In this document: piece after piece, positions 32,786 to 43,570 of the stretch
How the letters are laid out: the number at the start of each line of letters is the position of its first letter
How positions within the stretch are numbered: the stretch's first letter is position 1
Source of the DNA: Pseudomonadota bacterium
GTDB lineage: Bacteria; Pseudomonadota; Gammaproteobacteria; Xanthomonadales; Rhodanobacteraceae
NCBI GenBank assembly: GCA_029561145.1
Contig: JAKQJM010000050.1
Coordinates: forward strand, 1-43,570
DNA length: 43,570 nucleotides
Reading direction: 5' to 3'
Notes under the pieces: generated by a model
Database searches by the model: none
What the model saw: the letters and a program-made list of their open reading frames with translations, nothing else
Told to the model about the DNA's origin: nothing
Program-made: the position numbers and the translations under genes

Positions 32786-33406
32786 ATGAAAGTTCGCTCT
32801 CCCGCCTTGTTCTGGCTGATCGCGCCGGCGTCGATGGCCCTCTGGCTGATCCTCGTCACCCCCACGCATTGGCTTGGCTTCGAGACCGGAGCTGCAGGAA
32901 CCGGTCTGCTGGTGCTGACCGCGTGGCTGGGTCTGTGGTTCTCGACACGCATACCGGCAGACAGCGATTCGACGGTGTCGCCGGCGGAAGTCAGGAATGG
33001 CGTCGCCCTGTTTTTCAGCGTCGCGATCGCCGCATTTCTCGTCGTCAAATCCGCAACCATCCTGCAGGCGCAGTCGATTGTCGACCTGCAGGGAATCGGG
33101 CGCACGTTTGCCATGCTGGTGATTGGCTGGGCCATCTTTTCCTCGATATTGCGCCAGCGTGCCAACGCGGGCGTGCAGGAAGACGAGCGTGATCGCGCCG
33201 TGCAGGTGGTCTCGGACCAGTGGTCGCACAGCACGACCTGCGTCCTCGTAATTGGCATCGCCGTCACCCTCGGCTTGTCGCCGGCGACCCATCTGGACTG
33301 GGCAAGGCCGATCGTCCTTGCGCATCTGCTGATCTTCGTCCTGGTCATCGCCAACCTGGTGGGATGCCTCGTTGGCGCCTGGCAATACCGTCGGGCCGGC
33401 GCGTGA
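32786..33406 (+). CDS. Six-helix membrane protein paired with XRE regulator
   Basis: This is a 206-residue protein with about six membrane helices and a short cytoplasmic loop containing QEDERDRAVQVVSDQWSH. A DERDR/DERE loop of this kind is common in small membrane proteins encoded next to a 70-residue XRE regulator (DUF2178-like; assignment tentative). The stop codon overlaps the GTG start of the regulator (GTGA). The operon starts at a strong promoter with a large operator. The function of such pairs is unknown. Confidence 0.8.
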   Translation: MKVRSPALFWLIAPASMALWLILVTPTHWLGFETGAAGTGLLVLTAWLGLWFSTRIPADSDSTVSPAEVRNGVALFFSVAIAAFLVVKSATILQAQSIVDLQGIGRTFAMLVIGWAIFSSILRQRANAGVQEDERDRAVQVVSDQWSHSTTCVLVIGIAVTLGLSPATHLDWARPIVLAHLLIFVLVIANLVGCLVGAWQYRRAGA

Positions 33407-33618
33407 GCGCGACACCGGTTGGAAATCATATCCGCCGACTGCGCTTCGAAACCGGTGAAATGACCCAGAGCGATCTCGCCGCGAAGGCAGGCATCACGCG
33501 ACAGACCGTGATCGCGCTCGAAGCCGGCAAGTACGCGCCTTCGCTCGAACTGGCATTTCGCATCTCCCATGCGTTTGGTCGACCGCTGGGGGAGGTGTTT
33601 TTCTGGACGGACAATTGA
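33403..33618 (+). CDS. Small XRE-family HTH regulator
   Basis: This is a 71-residue protein starting at GTG 33403, which overlaps the TGA of the membrane-protein gene. It is almost entirely an HTH_3 domain: NHIRRLRFETGEMTQSDLAA, then GITRQTVIALEAGKYAPSLEL and HAFGRPLGEVFFW. It resembles the YgzD/YozG-like regulators usually found beside a small membrane protein. It probably binds the inverted repeat at 32735-32772 as a dimer or tetramer and represses its own operon. It has no toxin partner, so I do not call this a toxin-antitoxin pair. Confidence 0.9.
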   Translation: MSATPVGNHIRRLRFETGEMTQSDLAAKAGITRQTVIALEAGKYAPSLELAFRISHAFGRPLGEVFFWTDN

Positions 33619-33630
33619 TCCGTCCCGTGA

Positions 33631-33664
33631 ATACCGTTTGTCCCGAGCCTCGTCGAAGGGCTTG
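33631..33664 (+). repeat. REP-like dispersed repeat (third copy)
   Basis: ACCGTTTGTCCCGAGCCTCG followed by TCGAAGGGCTT closely matches the copies at 5951 and 11424. It lies in the convergent gap between the XRE gene and the porin gene, where it may act as a transcription end. The rest of 33619-33870 shows nothing recognisable. Confidence 0.55.
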
Positions 33665-33870
33665 GCCCGAACCGATCTCAAGCCATTTGAGCGCCCGATC
33701 AAATGGTGCGCAGGCGCCATCGATCGTCCGCTTGCGGAAAGCCACGAACAAGCTGGCGTCGCGCGACCGCGCGCATCCGCGGGAGCCAGCAGTCCGGCAG
33801 GACTCGATGGTCGGACCAGGTCGCTGCATCAAGTACGTCGCGCGTGCTGACGTTCCGCACCGATGTGCTT

Positions 33871-34989
33871 TTACCAAGCGGCGTTGACGTCAAGGCGCAG
33901 CCGATGGGTATGCTCGTCGAGCCCGTCGCGCAGTTCGCGGAATCCGGAAAGGCGCAGGCTCCATGTCGGGTCGATCCCGTAGGCGATCCAGGCGAGCTGG
34001 CCGCGCAGGTTGCTGTGGAACCACCAGTCATCGGAGTTGAATGCGGCGAGAACCGCGTCGCGCTGGATGCGTTCGATCGCGACACCGAACTGCAGGCCGC
34101 CGGGTTGTCGATGGTCGCCGGCGCTGAGACTCAGGCGGGCTCCGTCGCGCGCGAGGTCGGCACCGAGGTTGCGCACCAGATCCAGATGCAGGTCGATCGG
34201 CCAGTTGCCGAGTTCGGTGTGACCGGCAAGCTGGAGGTCGAGCAAGCGGTAGTCGCTGAGGTAACGACCGTTCGCCACGCCATTGGTGCGGGCCAGTCCC
34301 TGCGCGCGAAGCTCGCCGAGATCGGAGAAGTCGAGCCACGACACGGTGATTCCGCCGCGGGTCGGCGCGCCTTCACGCCAGTTCCACGCGACCTGCGCCG
34401 CGGCGATGCGCGACTCGTCGCCATACAGATGCTGGCCGGCGAAGTAGCCCGCGGCCAGGTGCAGGCGATCGAAATCGCCCAGCGCTATCGAATGCGTGTA
34501 GGCGGCGCCGGCCGGGCGCAAATCGGGATCCCACAGCATCGGCGACAGATCGAGAGGCAACGGCGCCTTGCCGAACTGCAGGCTCGCGTGATCGCTGGCG
34601 CGCCAGCGCAGCAGGATCTGGTCGATGCCGAAACCGTCGCTGCGCTCGTTGTCGTTGTTGCGCCGGTTGTCGCGATTGTCGTCGCTGCCCTGGGCGATGC
34701 GCGCGCTGGCGACGAATTCCCAAGCGGGAGAGAAGCTCCCGGCGATGCCGGCGCGAAGCCGCCCACGCGTGCGATTGATCGCAGTGCGCCCGTTCGGCAA
34801 GCCGGAGACATGATCCTGGTCGAGCCAGAGATCGCCGAGGAAATGCGTGCCGCTGGTCGTCGCTTCGGCAGGGGCGGACAGCAGCGCGTCATCGGACGAC
34901 TCCTGAGCACGCGCGCTCGACGTGATCGCCAGGCTCAGTACGACCAGGCCCGTGAAAAGCATCGGCAACGGTTTTTCGATGATCTGCAT
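33871..34989 (-). CDS. Putative outer-membrane porin-like beta-barrel protein
   Basis: This is a 372-residue protein with a signal peptide (cleavage likely at SARA-Q, residues 25-29). The mature part alternates short amphipathic strands and polar loops, for example RLRAGIAGSFSPAWEFVASARI, GFGIDQILLRWRASDHASLQFGK and WSLRLSGFREL. It ends in an aromatic residue (VNAAW), as expected for the BAM recognition signal of outer-membrane proteins. The layout fits the putative-porin group. An Asp/Asn/Arg-rich loop (DDNRDNRRNNDNERSDG) around residue 100 is unusual. ATG 34989 has GGGGAG 6 nt upstream. It is 38 nt after the membrane kinase gene and probably co-transcribed. Confidence 0.8.
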   Translation of the reverse strand: MQIIEKPLPMLFTGLVVLSLAITSSARAQESSDDALLSAPAEATTSGTHFLGDLWLDQDHVSGLPNGRTAINRTRGRLRAGIAGSFSPAWEFVASARIAQGSDDNRDNRRNNDNERSDGFGIDQILLRWRASDHASLQFGKAPLPLDLSPMLWDPDLRPAGAAYTHSIALGDFDRLHLAAGYFAGQHLYGDESRIAAAQVAWNWREGAPTRGGITVSWLDFSDLGELRAQGLARTNGVANGRYLSDYRLLDLQLAGHTELGNWPIDLHLDLVRNLGADLARDGARLSLSAGDHRQPGGLQFGVAIERIQRDAVLAAFNSDDWWFHSNLRGQLAWIAYGIDPTWSLRLSGFRELRDGLDEHTHRLRLDVNAAW

Positions 34990-35027
34990 GCGCGACTCCC
35001 CGTGGTGTGGCACCGGTGTGGCTCGCC

Positions 35028-37730
35028 TCAGCTGCGCAGTTGCGACAAGGCCAGGCCGAGTTCGCTGGCGCTCGCGAATCGTGCTTCGGGCGCGCAGCGC
35101 AGGCAGCGCAGGATCACCGCTTCGAGCTCGGGTGGAATTTCGGCCCACAGGTTCGAAGGGCGAACCGGCGTGTCGTTGACCTGGGCCTGGTAGATCTCCA
35201 TCGTGTTCGCTCCGACAAACGGCATTCCGCCGCAGAACATCTCGCTCATGACCACGCCGCAGGCGTAGAGGTCGGAGCGTTCGTCGACTTCGCCACCCGA
35301 AAGCTGCTCGGGCGAGCAGTAGTCGGGCGTGCCGACGAAGGTGCCGGCCTCGGTATGGCCAGGCGTGCTGCGGCGCACCGGTCGCGCGATGCCGAAATCC
35401 ATCAGCTTGGCGTTGCCGTTGGCTTCGAGTATCAGGTTTTCGGGCTTGATGTCTCGATGCAGGACGCCGACTTCGTGCGCGGCGGCGAGGCCGCCGGCCA
35501 GCTGGCGCGCGATGCGCAGCGCGGCCGAGTAGGGCACGCGCTTGGCTTCGCTGAGCAGGTAGCGCAGGGTCAGGCCGCGAACATATTCCATCGAGATGTA
35601 CGGGCGTCCATCAACTTCGCCGAAATCAAACGTGCGCAACACATTCGGGTGGGTGATGCGCCGGGCCAGCTTGATCTCGCTCTTGAGCCGATCGAGCTGT
35701 TCGGCGTCGACGAGGATGCCGGGGCGCAGCATCTTGAGTGCCACGACGTCGTCGAGCTCGATGTCGTGGGCCTTGTAGACGATGCCCATGCCGCCGGCGC
35801 CCAGCTGCGAGATGACGCGATAACGGCCGCCGAGGATCGTGCCTGCGACGATCGGGTTGCTCGTCCCGGGCTTCGACGGGCGAGCCGGTGGCGCGATCGT
35901 GGGCTTCGCGCGCGTGACGGCGGCCTGCGCACTCAGCGCAGGCAGCGCGTGTGCGGCAAGGGCATAGAATTTCTTGCCGCTGAAGCTGCCGGCAACGACG
36001 CTCAAGGCATCCGCGGGAACGCTGGCCTTGAGCATCTCGCCGGATCCGCGCGTGAACAACAACTGTCCCGGATCTGCATCGCAGAGCAGGCGATCACCGT
36101 GCGCGACCGGAGTGCCGAGCGTCATCGCGTGGTCAGGCATGTCGAGGGTGCCAAGGGCGCGGACCAGCTCGCCATCGACCAGCGCACCGGACGGCAATGG
36201 AACCTGCAAGGCCTGGCAGTCGCGGATCAGCACGGCCCAGATTCGCGCAGCCTCATGCAGGCGTTTGCCGCCGGCAACGACGAATCGCCAGCGAGCGCCA
36301 TCCATCGGTCGCAGTTCAACTTCTTCGGCTGCGGCGATCGACGCCAGCAGGTCATGCGCGCCGGTCCACGCGTCGGCGCGACCCTGCGCTGCCGTATCGG
36401 CATCGACCGTGCCGAGCAGATGGCGGAACTCGACTTCGAGCAGGGCCACATTCTCGCGCTGTGGTGCCATGCGCGGCGTGGCGAGCGGCGAGTTCGTCGT
36501 GATCGCCGCATCGGCAGCCGGTTCGGGCAGGAAGCGCGCCATCTGTCCGACATAACCCTCGATGTCGTTTTTTTCGCGCAGGTCGGACAGCAACGAATCG
36601 AAGGCACTGGCCAATCTACCGAGGACATCGCTGCCTTCGCTGCCGACATGCGTGCGGTAGTCGCCAGCGGCCGCGGCTTCCGCGGCGATGGCCATCCGGC
36701 CGATCGGGCGGAGGATGCGTCTGGCGAGAAATATCGACAGCACGATCGCGACCAGCATCGACACCAGCCCGGCAAGCACGACACGGTTGAGGATCGCGCG
36801 ATAGCTGCCGGTGATCTGGTCGGTGGGACTGATGATCGCGACCGTGCCGAGTTGCCCTTCGCCTGCGGCTGCGGCCGGTACGAAGCGCGCGCTCCACTCC
36901 TGCCCCGAAAAATGCATTGGTACGTGGTCGATCGAGCGTCCGCTCTTGAACGCCGGCAGCCATTGCGCCTTGTTCGTCGAAAACAGGCGGCCCAGTTCGG
37001 TCGCGGCGGTCGCGTCCAGCGAACTCGCGACGAGGACCGCGTTGTCCGAGGTCGGCAGCCAGAATGCGATTTCGGCGCTGCTGACCTTGGCGACCGATCG
37101 CGAAAGCGCGTCGTTGACATCGAGCGCGACGAGCAGGAAGCCGAGCAGGTCCTGGTCGCGCGCGAGCGGCATGACGGCCGCCTGATACAGGCGATCACCC
37201 TGGCGCCAATAACCGCTGAACGGCGCCGCATCGCGGATCGCGGGAGCGACCAGCGGGTCCTCGACCATCGATGCGGCGAACGCGTCGTTCTCGTCGGTCC
37301 GCGCGAGCACCTCGCCGGAGGCGTCGAGCAGGATCGCCAGGTCCATGCCGAAATCACGCTGACGCTCGGCGAGCAGGTCGCGCATCGATCCGGTATCGCG
37401 GGTCTCCGTCTCCTCTCCACCGAGTCCGGGCAGATCGCCCGAACCCGAGGCATCGGCGATGTACTTGACGAAGCCGGCATCCGCGGCGATCAGGCGCACG
37501 GCCAGTTGCAGCTGGTCGAGTCGACGCTGTTCGAACTCGCGTTGCACGGCGGCACTGGTGTTGACGGCCTTGTCGACCGCCTGGCCGGCGATTTCGCGCC
37601 CCTGCACCCACGTGATCAGGACCGCGGCGCCAACCGCGAACACAATCAGCAGGGCCATGCCGAGGAACAGGCGGACCGCCAGCGGCAGCGTGATCCGTCC
37701 GGTCTGTCGATGCCAGTCAATACGATGCAC
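35028..37730 (-). CDS. Transmembrane Ser/Thr protein kinase with sensor, HAMP and cyclase-like domain
   Basis: This is a 900-residue protein. Helix 1 (~17-41) and helix 2 (~313-334) enclose a ~270-residue extracytoplasmic domain of double-Cache character (LDQLQLAVRLIAADAGFVKYI, DLAILLDASGEVLAR, LLGFLLVALDVND). HAMP (~335-388) and a middle domain (~425-565) follow. The middle domain has class III nucleotide-cyclase traits (NVALLEVEFRHLL, TLGTPVAHGDRLLCDADPG) but lacks the usual metal-binding Asp pair. The Hanks kinase (~632-895) is intact: GAGGMGIVYKA, ALKML, HRDIKPEN, DFGIARP, SPEQ. The start is GTG 37728-37730, 6 nt after AAGGAG and 14 nt inside the upstream cupredoxin gene; an ATG at 37745 overlaps less plausibly. 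Confidence 0.92.
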   Translation of the reverse strand: MHRIDWHRQTGRITLPLAVRLFLGMALLIVFAVGAAVLITWVQGREIAGQAVDKAVNTSAAVQREFEQRRLDQLQLAVRLIAADAGFVKYIADASGSGDLPGLGGEETETRDTGSMRDLLAERQRDFGMDLAILLDASGEVLARTDENDAFAASMVEDPLVAPAIRDAAPFSGYWRQGDRLYQAAVMPLARDQDLLGFLLVALDVNDALSRSVAKVSSAEIAFWLPTSDNAVLVASSLDATAATELGRLFSTNKAQWLPAFKSGRSIDHVPMHFSGQEWSARFVPAAAAGEGQLGTVAIISPTDQITGSYRAILNRVVLAGLVSMLVAIVLSIFLARRILRPIGRMAIAAEAAAAGDYRTHVGSEGSDVLGRLASAFDSLLSDLREKNDIEGYVGQMARFLPEPAADAAITTNSPLATPRMAPQRENVALLEVEFRHLLGTVDADTAAQGRADAWTGAHDLLASIAAAEEVELRPMDGARWRFVVAGGKRLHEAARIWAVLIRDCQALQVPLPSGALVDGELVRALGTLDMPDHAMTLGTPVAHGDRLLCDADPGQLLFTRGSGEMLKASVPADALSVVAGSFSGKKFYALAAHALPALSAQAAVTRAKPTIAPPARPSKPGTSNPIVAGTILGGRYRVISQLGAGGMGIVYKAHDIELDDVVALKMLRPGILVDAEQLDRLKSEIKLARRITHPNVLRTFDFGEVDGRPYISMEYVRGLTLRYLLSEAKRVPYSAALRIARQLAGGLAAAHEVGVLHRDIKPENLILEANGNAKLMDFGIARPVRRSTPGHTEAGTFVGTPDYCSPEQLSGGEVDERSDLYACGVVMSEMFCGGMPFVGANTMEIYQAQVNDTPVRPSNLWAEIPPELEAVILRCLRCAPEARFASASELGLALSQLRS

Positions 37731-38379
37731 TGTCGCTCCTTCCATAGGGCTTGCCGAACTTGTTCATGTGCTGCGGGATGCGCCGCAGGTTCAGGTCAAG
37801 GGTTACGTCGGCGGCCGGCGTCTCGCCTGGCACGGCCTTGATGTGCCAAGGCTTGGCGCGGTCATGCCAGATCACGAGGTCGCCGCGACCGGCCGGCAGG
37901 TCGGCGAGACTGAAACGGCCTTCGCTATCAGGATGGGTGAAGTAGGGCGTATCGAGCACGAGGATGTGCCCGATCATCGAATGATGCACATTGCAGTAGA
38001 CGCGCACGTATCCGGCATGATTGAAGGTGACGGAATGTCCTTCGCCGGCGGCATACAGGCCGACATCGAACGCGTTCTCGCCCGAGGTCGAGAATGCGTT
38101 GTGCAGGATCGGGTCCTGGTTCGGAAAGCGGACCACGCTGCCGACCACGATCGGCAGGATATGCGGGACGAACTGCTTGCGCTGGGTGCTCATCGTGTAC
38201 TCGGTGTTCGACGGCACGAGCGGACCGGGAGCGGCCGGTCGAAAATAGACGACCGCTTCGGCGGCCTCTTCCGCGCGCAACGGCTTGCCGTCGACAACCA
38301 GACTGAGCCGGCCTTCGAGGCCGGCTGCCCACGCGAACAGCGGAGCCAGCAGTATTGGCACCAACAGGAGACTGCGCAT
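37717..38379 (-). CDS. Exported cupredoxin-like (blue copper) protein
   Basis: This is a 220-residue protein with a signal peptide (MRSLLLVPILLAPLFAWA). A cupredoxin fold is indicated by VRFPNQDPILHNAFSTSG (ligand His93) and YVRVYCNVHHSMIGHILVLDTPYF (ligands Cys129, His132, Met135). All four type-1 copper ligands are therefore present, and the protein is probably a periplasmic electron carrier or copper binder. A second beta domain (~150-210, GRFSLADLPAGRGDLVIWHD) looks like a carboxypeptidase-regulatory-type strand region. It overlaps the membrane kinase gene by 14 nt, so the kinase may sense something related to this protein's pathway. Confidence 0.88.
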   Translation of the reverse strand: MRSLLLVPILLAPLFAWAAGLEGRLSLVVDGKPLRAEEAAEAVVYFRPAAPGPLVPSNTEYTMSTQRKQFVPHILPIVVGSVVRFPNQDPILHNAFSTSGENAFDVGLYAAGEGHSVTFNHAGYVRVYCNVHHSMIGHILVLDTPYFTHPDSEGRFSLADLPAGRGDLVIWHDRAKPWHIKAVPGETPAADVTLDLNLRRIPQHMNKFGKPYGRSDSASY

Positions 38380-38461
38380 GTGTCGATTCCCTACACCCTG
38401 CGCGGATGATACGGCACGCGGCATGGCCAGGCGCAGCCGGCTGGCGGGACAGGCAGCCGGG

Positions 38462-39058
38462 CTATCTCCCCGTCGGCTTCGCCTTCCTGCCGGGTGGGGA
38501 TTTACGTGCCGGTGCCGACGCCGCCTTCGGTGCCGGCTTCTTTGCGGGCGCGGGCCGGTCTTTCGCGGCCTTTCTTGCTTTTGCGCCAGGCTTGGCGGCG
38601 GCTGCGGGTTTCCCGCCTGGCCGCGGTCCGGCCGGTCGCGTCGTTGTCGGCGCGGCTCCTTTCAGCAGATCCGGAAATGCCCACGGGGCCGGTGCGGCGG
38701 CGTTGCCACCCAGCGCCTCGGCGGATTGCTTCTGCCATTCGGCGAAGGCCTGCTTGAGTCCTTCGGCAAACTCGAGCTGGCTGCGAACGGCCGATTCGAC
38801 CGTGCCCTGCAGCGGGCCTGCGCCGGCACGCAGTGATTTCCAGAATTCCTCACCGGGCATCGCTGACAGGGTGCTCCAGTCGGTAGTCGTCAGCATGCGC
38901 TCGGTCTGCGCAAGCGCGTGCTCGATCGCCTCGCTGGTTCCGGCGCTGCCGGCCTGCGCCCAGCGGCGCCGATTTTCGTGCAGCAGTGCGCCGATGCGCA
39001 GGACGAGTTCGAGGTTGGCCTTGTACAAGGCCATCGGTGTCCTTGTGTTCATGGTCAT
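38462..39058 (-). CDS. Phasin-like protein with Lys/Ala/Pro-rich tail
   Basis: This is a 198-residue protein. The N-terminal ~125 residues are amphipathic helices of phasin character (MALYKANLELVLRIGALLHEN, QLEFAEGLKQAFAEWQKQSAEA). Phasins coat polyhydroxyalkanoate granules. The C-terminal ~65 residues are almost only Lys, Ala, Pro, Arg and Gly (AKPGAKARKAAKDRPAPAKK), similar to histone-H1-like tails, which could bind DNA or polyphosphate. The ATG at 39058 has AGGAG 6 nt upstream; a second ATG 6 nt inside is possible. No PHA synthase gene lies in the window. Confidence 0.82.
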   Translation of the reverse strand: MTMNTRTPMALYKANLELVLRIGALLHENRRRWAQAGSAGTSEAIEHALAQTERMLTTTDWSTLSAMPGEEFWKSLRAGAGPLQGTVESAVRSQLEFAEGLKQAFAEWQKQSAEALGGNAAAPAPWAFPDLLKGAAPTTTRPAGPRPGGKPAAAAKPGAKARKAAKDRPAPAKKPAPKAASAPARKSPPGRKAKPTGR

Positions 39059-39142
39059 GGCAGTCTCCTGTCGAGGGATTCAGCAATGCCGGTCAAGCAT
39101 GGCACACGGCCGCTGCGGTCGCATGTGGCGGCCAAGGCCCGG

Positions 39143-40459
39143 TCAATGATCGACGGCGTTGCCGCCCTGCTTGTAGACCACGCCATCCTTCATGACGAAG
39201 TCGACCTGCTGCATGAGCTTGATGTCGCTCAGCGGATCGCCTTTCACGGCGATGATGTCGGCGTACTTGCCGGGCTGCAGCGAGCCGAGATTCTTCGACT
39301 GCCCGAGCAGTTCCGCTGCATGCGAGGTCGCAGCCTGCAGGACATAGGCGTTCGGCATGCCGGCCTCGACCATGTATTCGAGTTCCTTCGCGTTCTGTCC
39401 ATGCGGATAGACCCCGGCGTCGGTGCCGAACGCGATCTTCACGCCTGCCTTGTAGGCGCGGCCGGCGGTCTGCTGGATCACCGGACCGACCTGGAGCGCC
39501 TTGGCGGCGATCTGCGCAGGATAGTAGCCGGGCACGGCGGCCTTTTCGGCGACATAGCGGCCGGCGATGATCGTCGGTACATACCAGGTGCCGCGTTCCT
39601 TCATCAGCTTCATGTCCTCATCGGTCATGTAGGTGCCGTGTTCGATCGAGTTGACTCCGCCGAGTACGGCGCGACGGATCGCTTCGGCGCCGTGCGCATG
39701 CGCCGCGACAGTGAAACCGTAGTCATGCGCGGCGGCGGTGACAGCCTTGATTTCGTCCAGGGTCATCTGCGCATTGTCGACGCTGCTGCTTTCATCGAGC
39801 ACGCCGCCGGACGGCATGATCTTGATCAGGTCGGCGCCATCCTTGTAGTGCTGGCGCACGGCTTTCCATGCATCGTCGGGACCATTGATGATGCCGTCCT
39901 TCGCGTCCGGGTCGCCCTGGAGATCGGCGCGATAGCCATCGCTGTCGTCGGCATGGCCGCCGGTGGTGCCGATCGCGCCGCCCGCCGCGTAGATGCGCGG
40001 GCCGGGCACGACGCCCTTGTTGATCGCGTTGCGTAGCGCAATCGAGGCATTCGCGCCATCGCCGAGGTTGCGCACCGTGGTGAAGCCGGCGTCGAGCGTG
40101 CGCCGCGCGTAGACGGTCGAGCGGATCGCGTAATCGGCAACGTTCCAGCGGAACTGGTCGGTGTAGCCGGTCGGGCTGGTCTCGCCGGTCAGGTGCACAT
40201 GACTGTCGATCAGGCCCGGCAGGCAGGTCATGCCGGGAGTGTCGATGCTTTCTGCACCTTCGACGGCGACGTTGCCGGCCTGCATCGACTTGATCCGTCC
40301 GCTTTCGATGACGAGGGTCGTTTCGCCGCGCATCTTGCCCGTGGTGGCGTCGAACACATGCGCGCAATGCAGGGCAATCGGGCGTGAGGTTGCCTCGGCA
40401 GCCAGCGCGTTCGCGCCGAGCAGGCCAAGGATGGCGGCGGAGATGAGGCGCAGTGTCAT
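39143..40459 (-). CDS. Exported metal-dependent amidohydrolase (prolidase-like)
   Basis: This is a 438-residue protein with signal peptide (cleavage likely after ALAA, residue 21). The amidohydrolase metal site is complete: His87 and His89 in DSHVHL, Lys213 in LIKIMPSGG (carboxylated bridging Lys), His254 in AAHAHG, His274 in SIEHGTY and Asp347 in FGTDAG. Its closest relatives in character are the Xaa-Arg/Xaa-Lys/Xaa-Pro dipeptidases and imidazolonepropionase-related hydrolases; exact specificity is not readable. With the S9 peptidase it points to peptide scavenging. ATG 40459 has AGGGGA 7 nt upstream. It is divergent from leuS. Confidence 0.92.
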   Translation of the reverse strand: MTLRLISAAILGLLGANALAAEATSRPIALHCAHVFDATTGKMRGETTLVIESGRIKSMQAGNVAVEGAESIDTPGMTCLPGLIDSHVHLTGETSPTGYTDQFRWNVADYAIRSTVYARRTLDAGFTTVRNLGDGANASIALRNAINKGVVPGPRIYAAGGAIGTTGGHADDSDGYRADLQGDPDAKDGIINGPDDAWKAVRQHYKDGADLIKIMPSGGVLDESSSVDNAQMTLDEIKAVTAAAHDYGFTVAAHAHGAEAIRRAVLGGVNSIEHGTYMTDEDMKLMKERGTWYVPTIIAGRYVAEKAAVPGYYPAQIAAKALQVGPVIQQTAGRAYKAGVKIAFGTDAGVYPHGQNAKELEYMVEAGMPNAYVLQAATSHAAELLGQSKNLGSLQPGKYADIIAVKGDPLSDIKLMQQVDFVMKDGVVYKQGGNAVDH

Positions 40460-40559
40460 GGGTGTTCCCCTGGATTGTCGTGACGTCGAAGCGATCACCG
40501 AGGCCGGGAAATTCCGGCTCGCGCGGCGATTCGCGCACTCGGTTGGTCGTGCGTTTCAG

Positions 40560-40565
40560 CTTATA
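40560..40565 (-). promoter_or_regulatory. Possible -10 element of the amidohydrolase gene
   Basis: TATAAG on the minus strand lies about 100 bp upstream of the start; a weak TTACCC at 17 nt would be the -35. The leuS promoter must lie in the same 242-bp divergent region, but I cannot place it confidently. Confidence 0.25.
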
Positions 40566-40701
40566 GCGCGTGTGGCTCGGTCGGGTAAACCTGACCTCCG
40601 GCAGGGGTCGCGCGTGACCGCGCGCGTGGCGCTGGATCGCACGCTGCGCTAGTCTGGCGGACATTTTTCAAAGCCCGGTCGACTCCGGCGCAACCCTCAA
40701 C

Positions 40702-43509
<2,808 letters not shown>

Positions 43510-43549
43510 GATCGGCAATCCGGAATCGGGAATCGAGGCAGCTTTTCCT

Positions 43550-43570
43550 TCTCCCCTTGTGGGAGAAGGT
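43550..43570 (+). repeat. Partial copy of the palindromic repeat at the window edge
   Basis: CTTCTCCCCTTGTGGGAGAAG is a perfect 8-bp stem (CTTCTCCC/GGGAGAAG) and begins the same repeat type as 42931-42976. It lies 41 nt after the leuS stop and continues beyond the window. It may end leuS transcription. Confidence 0.6.

Noticed and set aside
32786-33618. Toxin-antitoxin system made of the XRE protein and its neighbour
   Set aside because: The partner is a six-helix membrane protein of 206 residues without toxin features; XRE/membrane-protein pairs of this layout are a different, common arrangement.
35007-37841. A 944-codon plus-strand open frame opposite the membrane kinase
   Set aside because: All kinase, HAMP and sensor motifs are on the minus strand; the plus-strand translation shows no domain.

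Overview
The window is GC-rich DNA from a free-living Gram-negative bacterium. It most likely belongs to the Lysobacterales (Xanthomonadales), perhaps near Rhodanobacteraceae or Dokdonella. This is inferred from family content (MacB-type permease arrays, secreted proteins, CnoX-like and phasin-like genes), from a kelch remnant ending in LFANGFDGT (a tail I associate with secreted proteins of this group), and from dispersed REP-like repeats. No taxonomic search could be run. I see no rRNA, tRNA, CRISPR array or transposase.

Left part (1-10.1 kb). A partial unknown gene runs off the left edge. Next, on the minus strand, come a cysteine-rich exported mini-protein and, overlapping it, a lipoprotein with a neprosin (glutamic peptidase) domain. 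These are followed by a kelch-protein remnant, a secreted HEAT-repeat protein, and a minus-strand operon of an ECF sigma factor with two small membrane proteins. Further right are a diguanylate cyclase, a HAD phosphatase, an EF-hand protein, a DUF3309 mini-protein and a small unknown gene.

Centre (10.1-29.1 kb), the most striking part. One long co-directional array holds a periplasmic adaptor, an ABC ATPase, a frameshifted stub of a permease, five consecutive ~800-residue duplicated MacB/FtsX-type permeases, a second divergent ABC ATPase, an NtrC-type sigma-54 response regulator, its PAS/HAMP histidine kinase, and a YjdF-family membrane protein. A -24/-12-like sequence lies just before the first gene, so the regulator encoded at the far end probably controls the whole set. 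The likely job is sensing of and resistance to (or export of) an envelope-acting molecule; the substrate is unknown.

Right part (29.1-43.6 kb). This holds an S9 prolyl-oligopeptidase-type peptidase, a DUF4442 hot-dog protein, a CnoX/YbbN-like thioredoxin-TPR protein without cysteines, and an XRE regulator/membrane-protein pair behind a large perfect inverted repeat. It continues with a cluster of a cupredoxin-like protein, a transmembrane Ser/Thr kinase with extracytoplasmic sensor and cyclase-like middle domain, and a putative porin. It ends with a phasin-like protein, an exported amidohydrolase, and leuS, whose coding region appears to have absorbed a dispersed palindromic repeat in frame.
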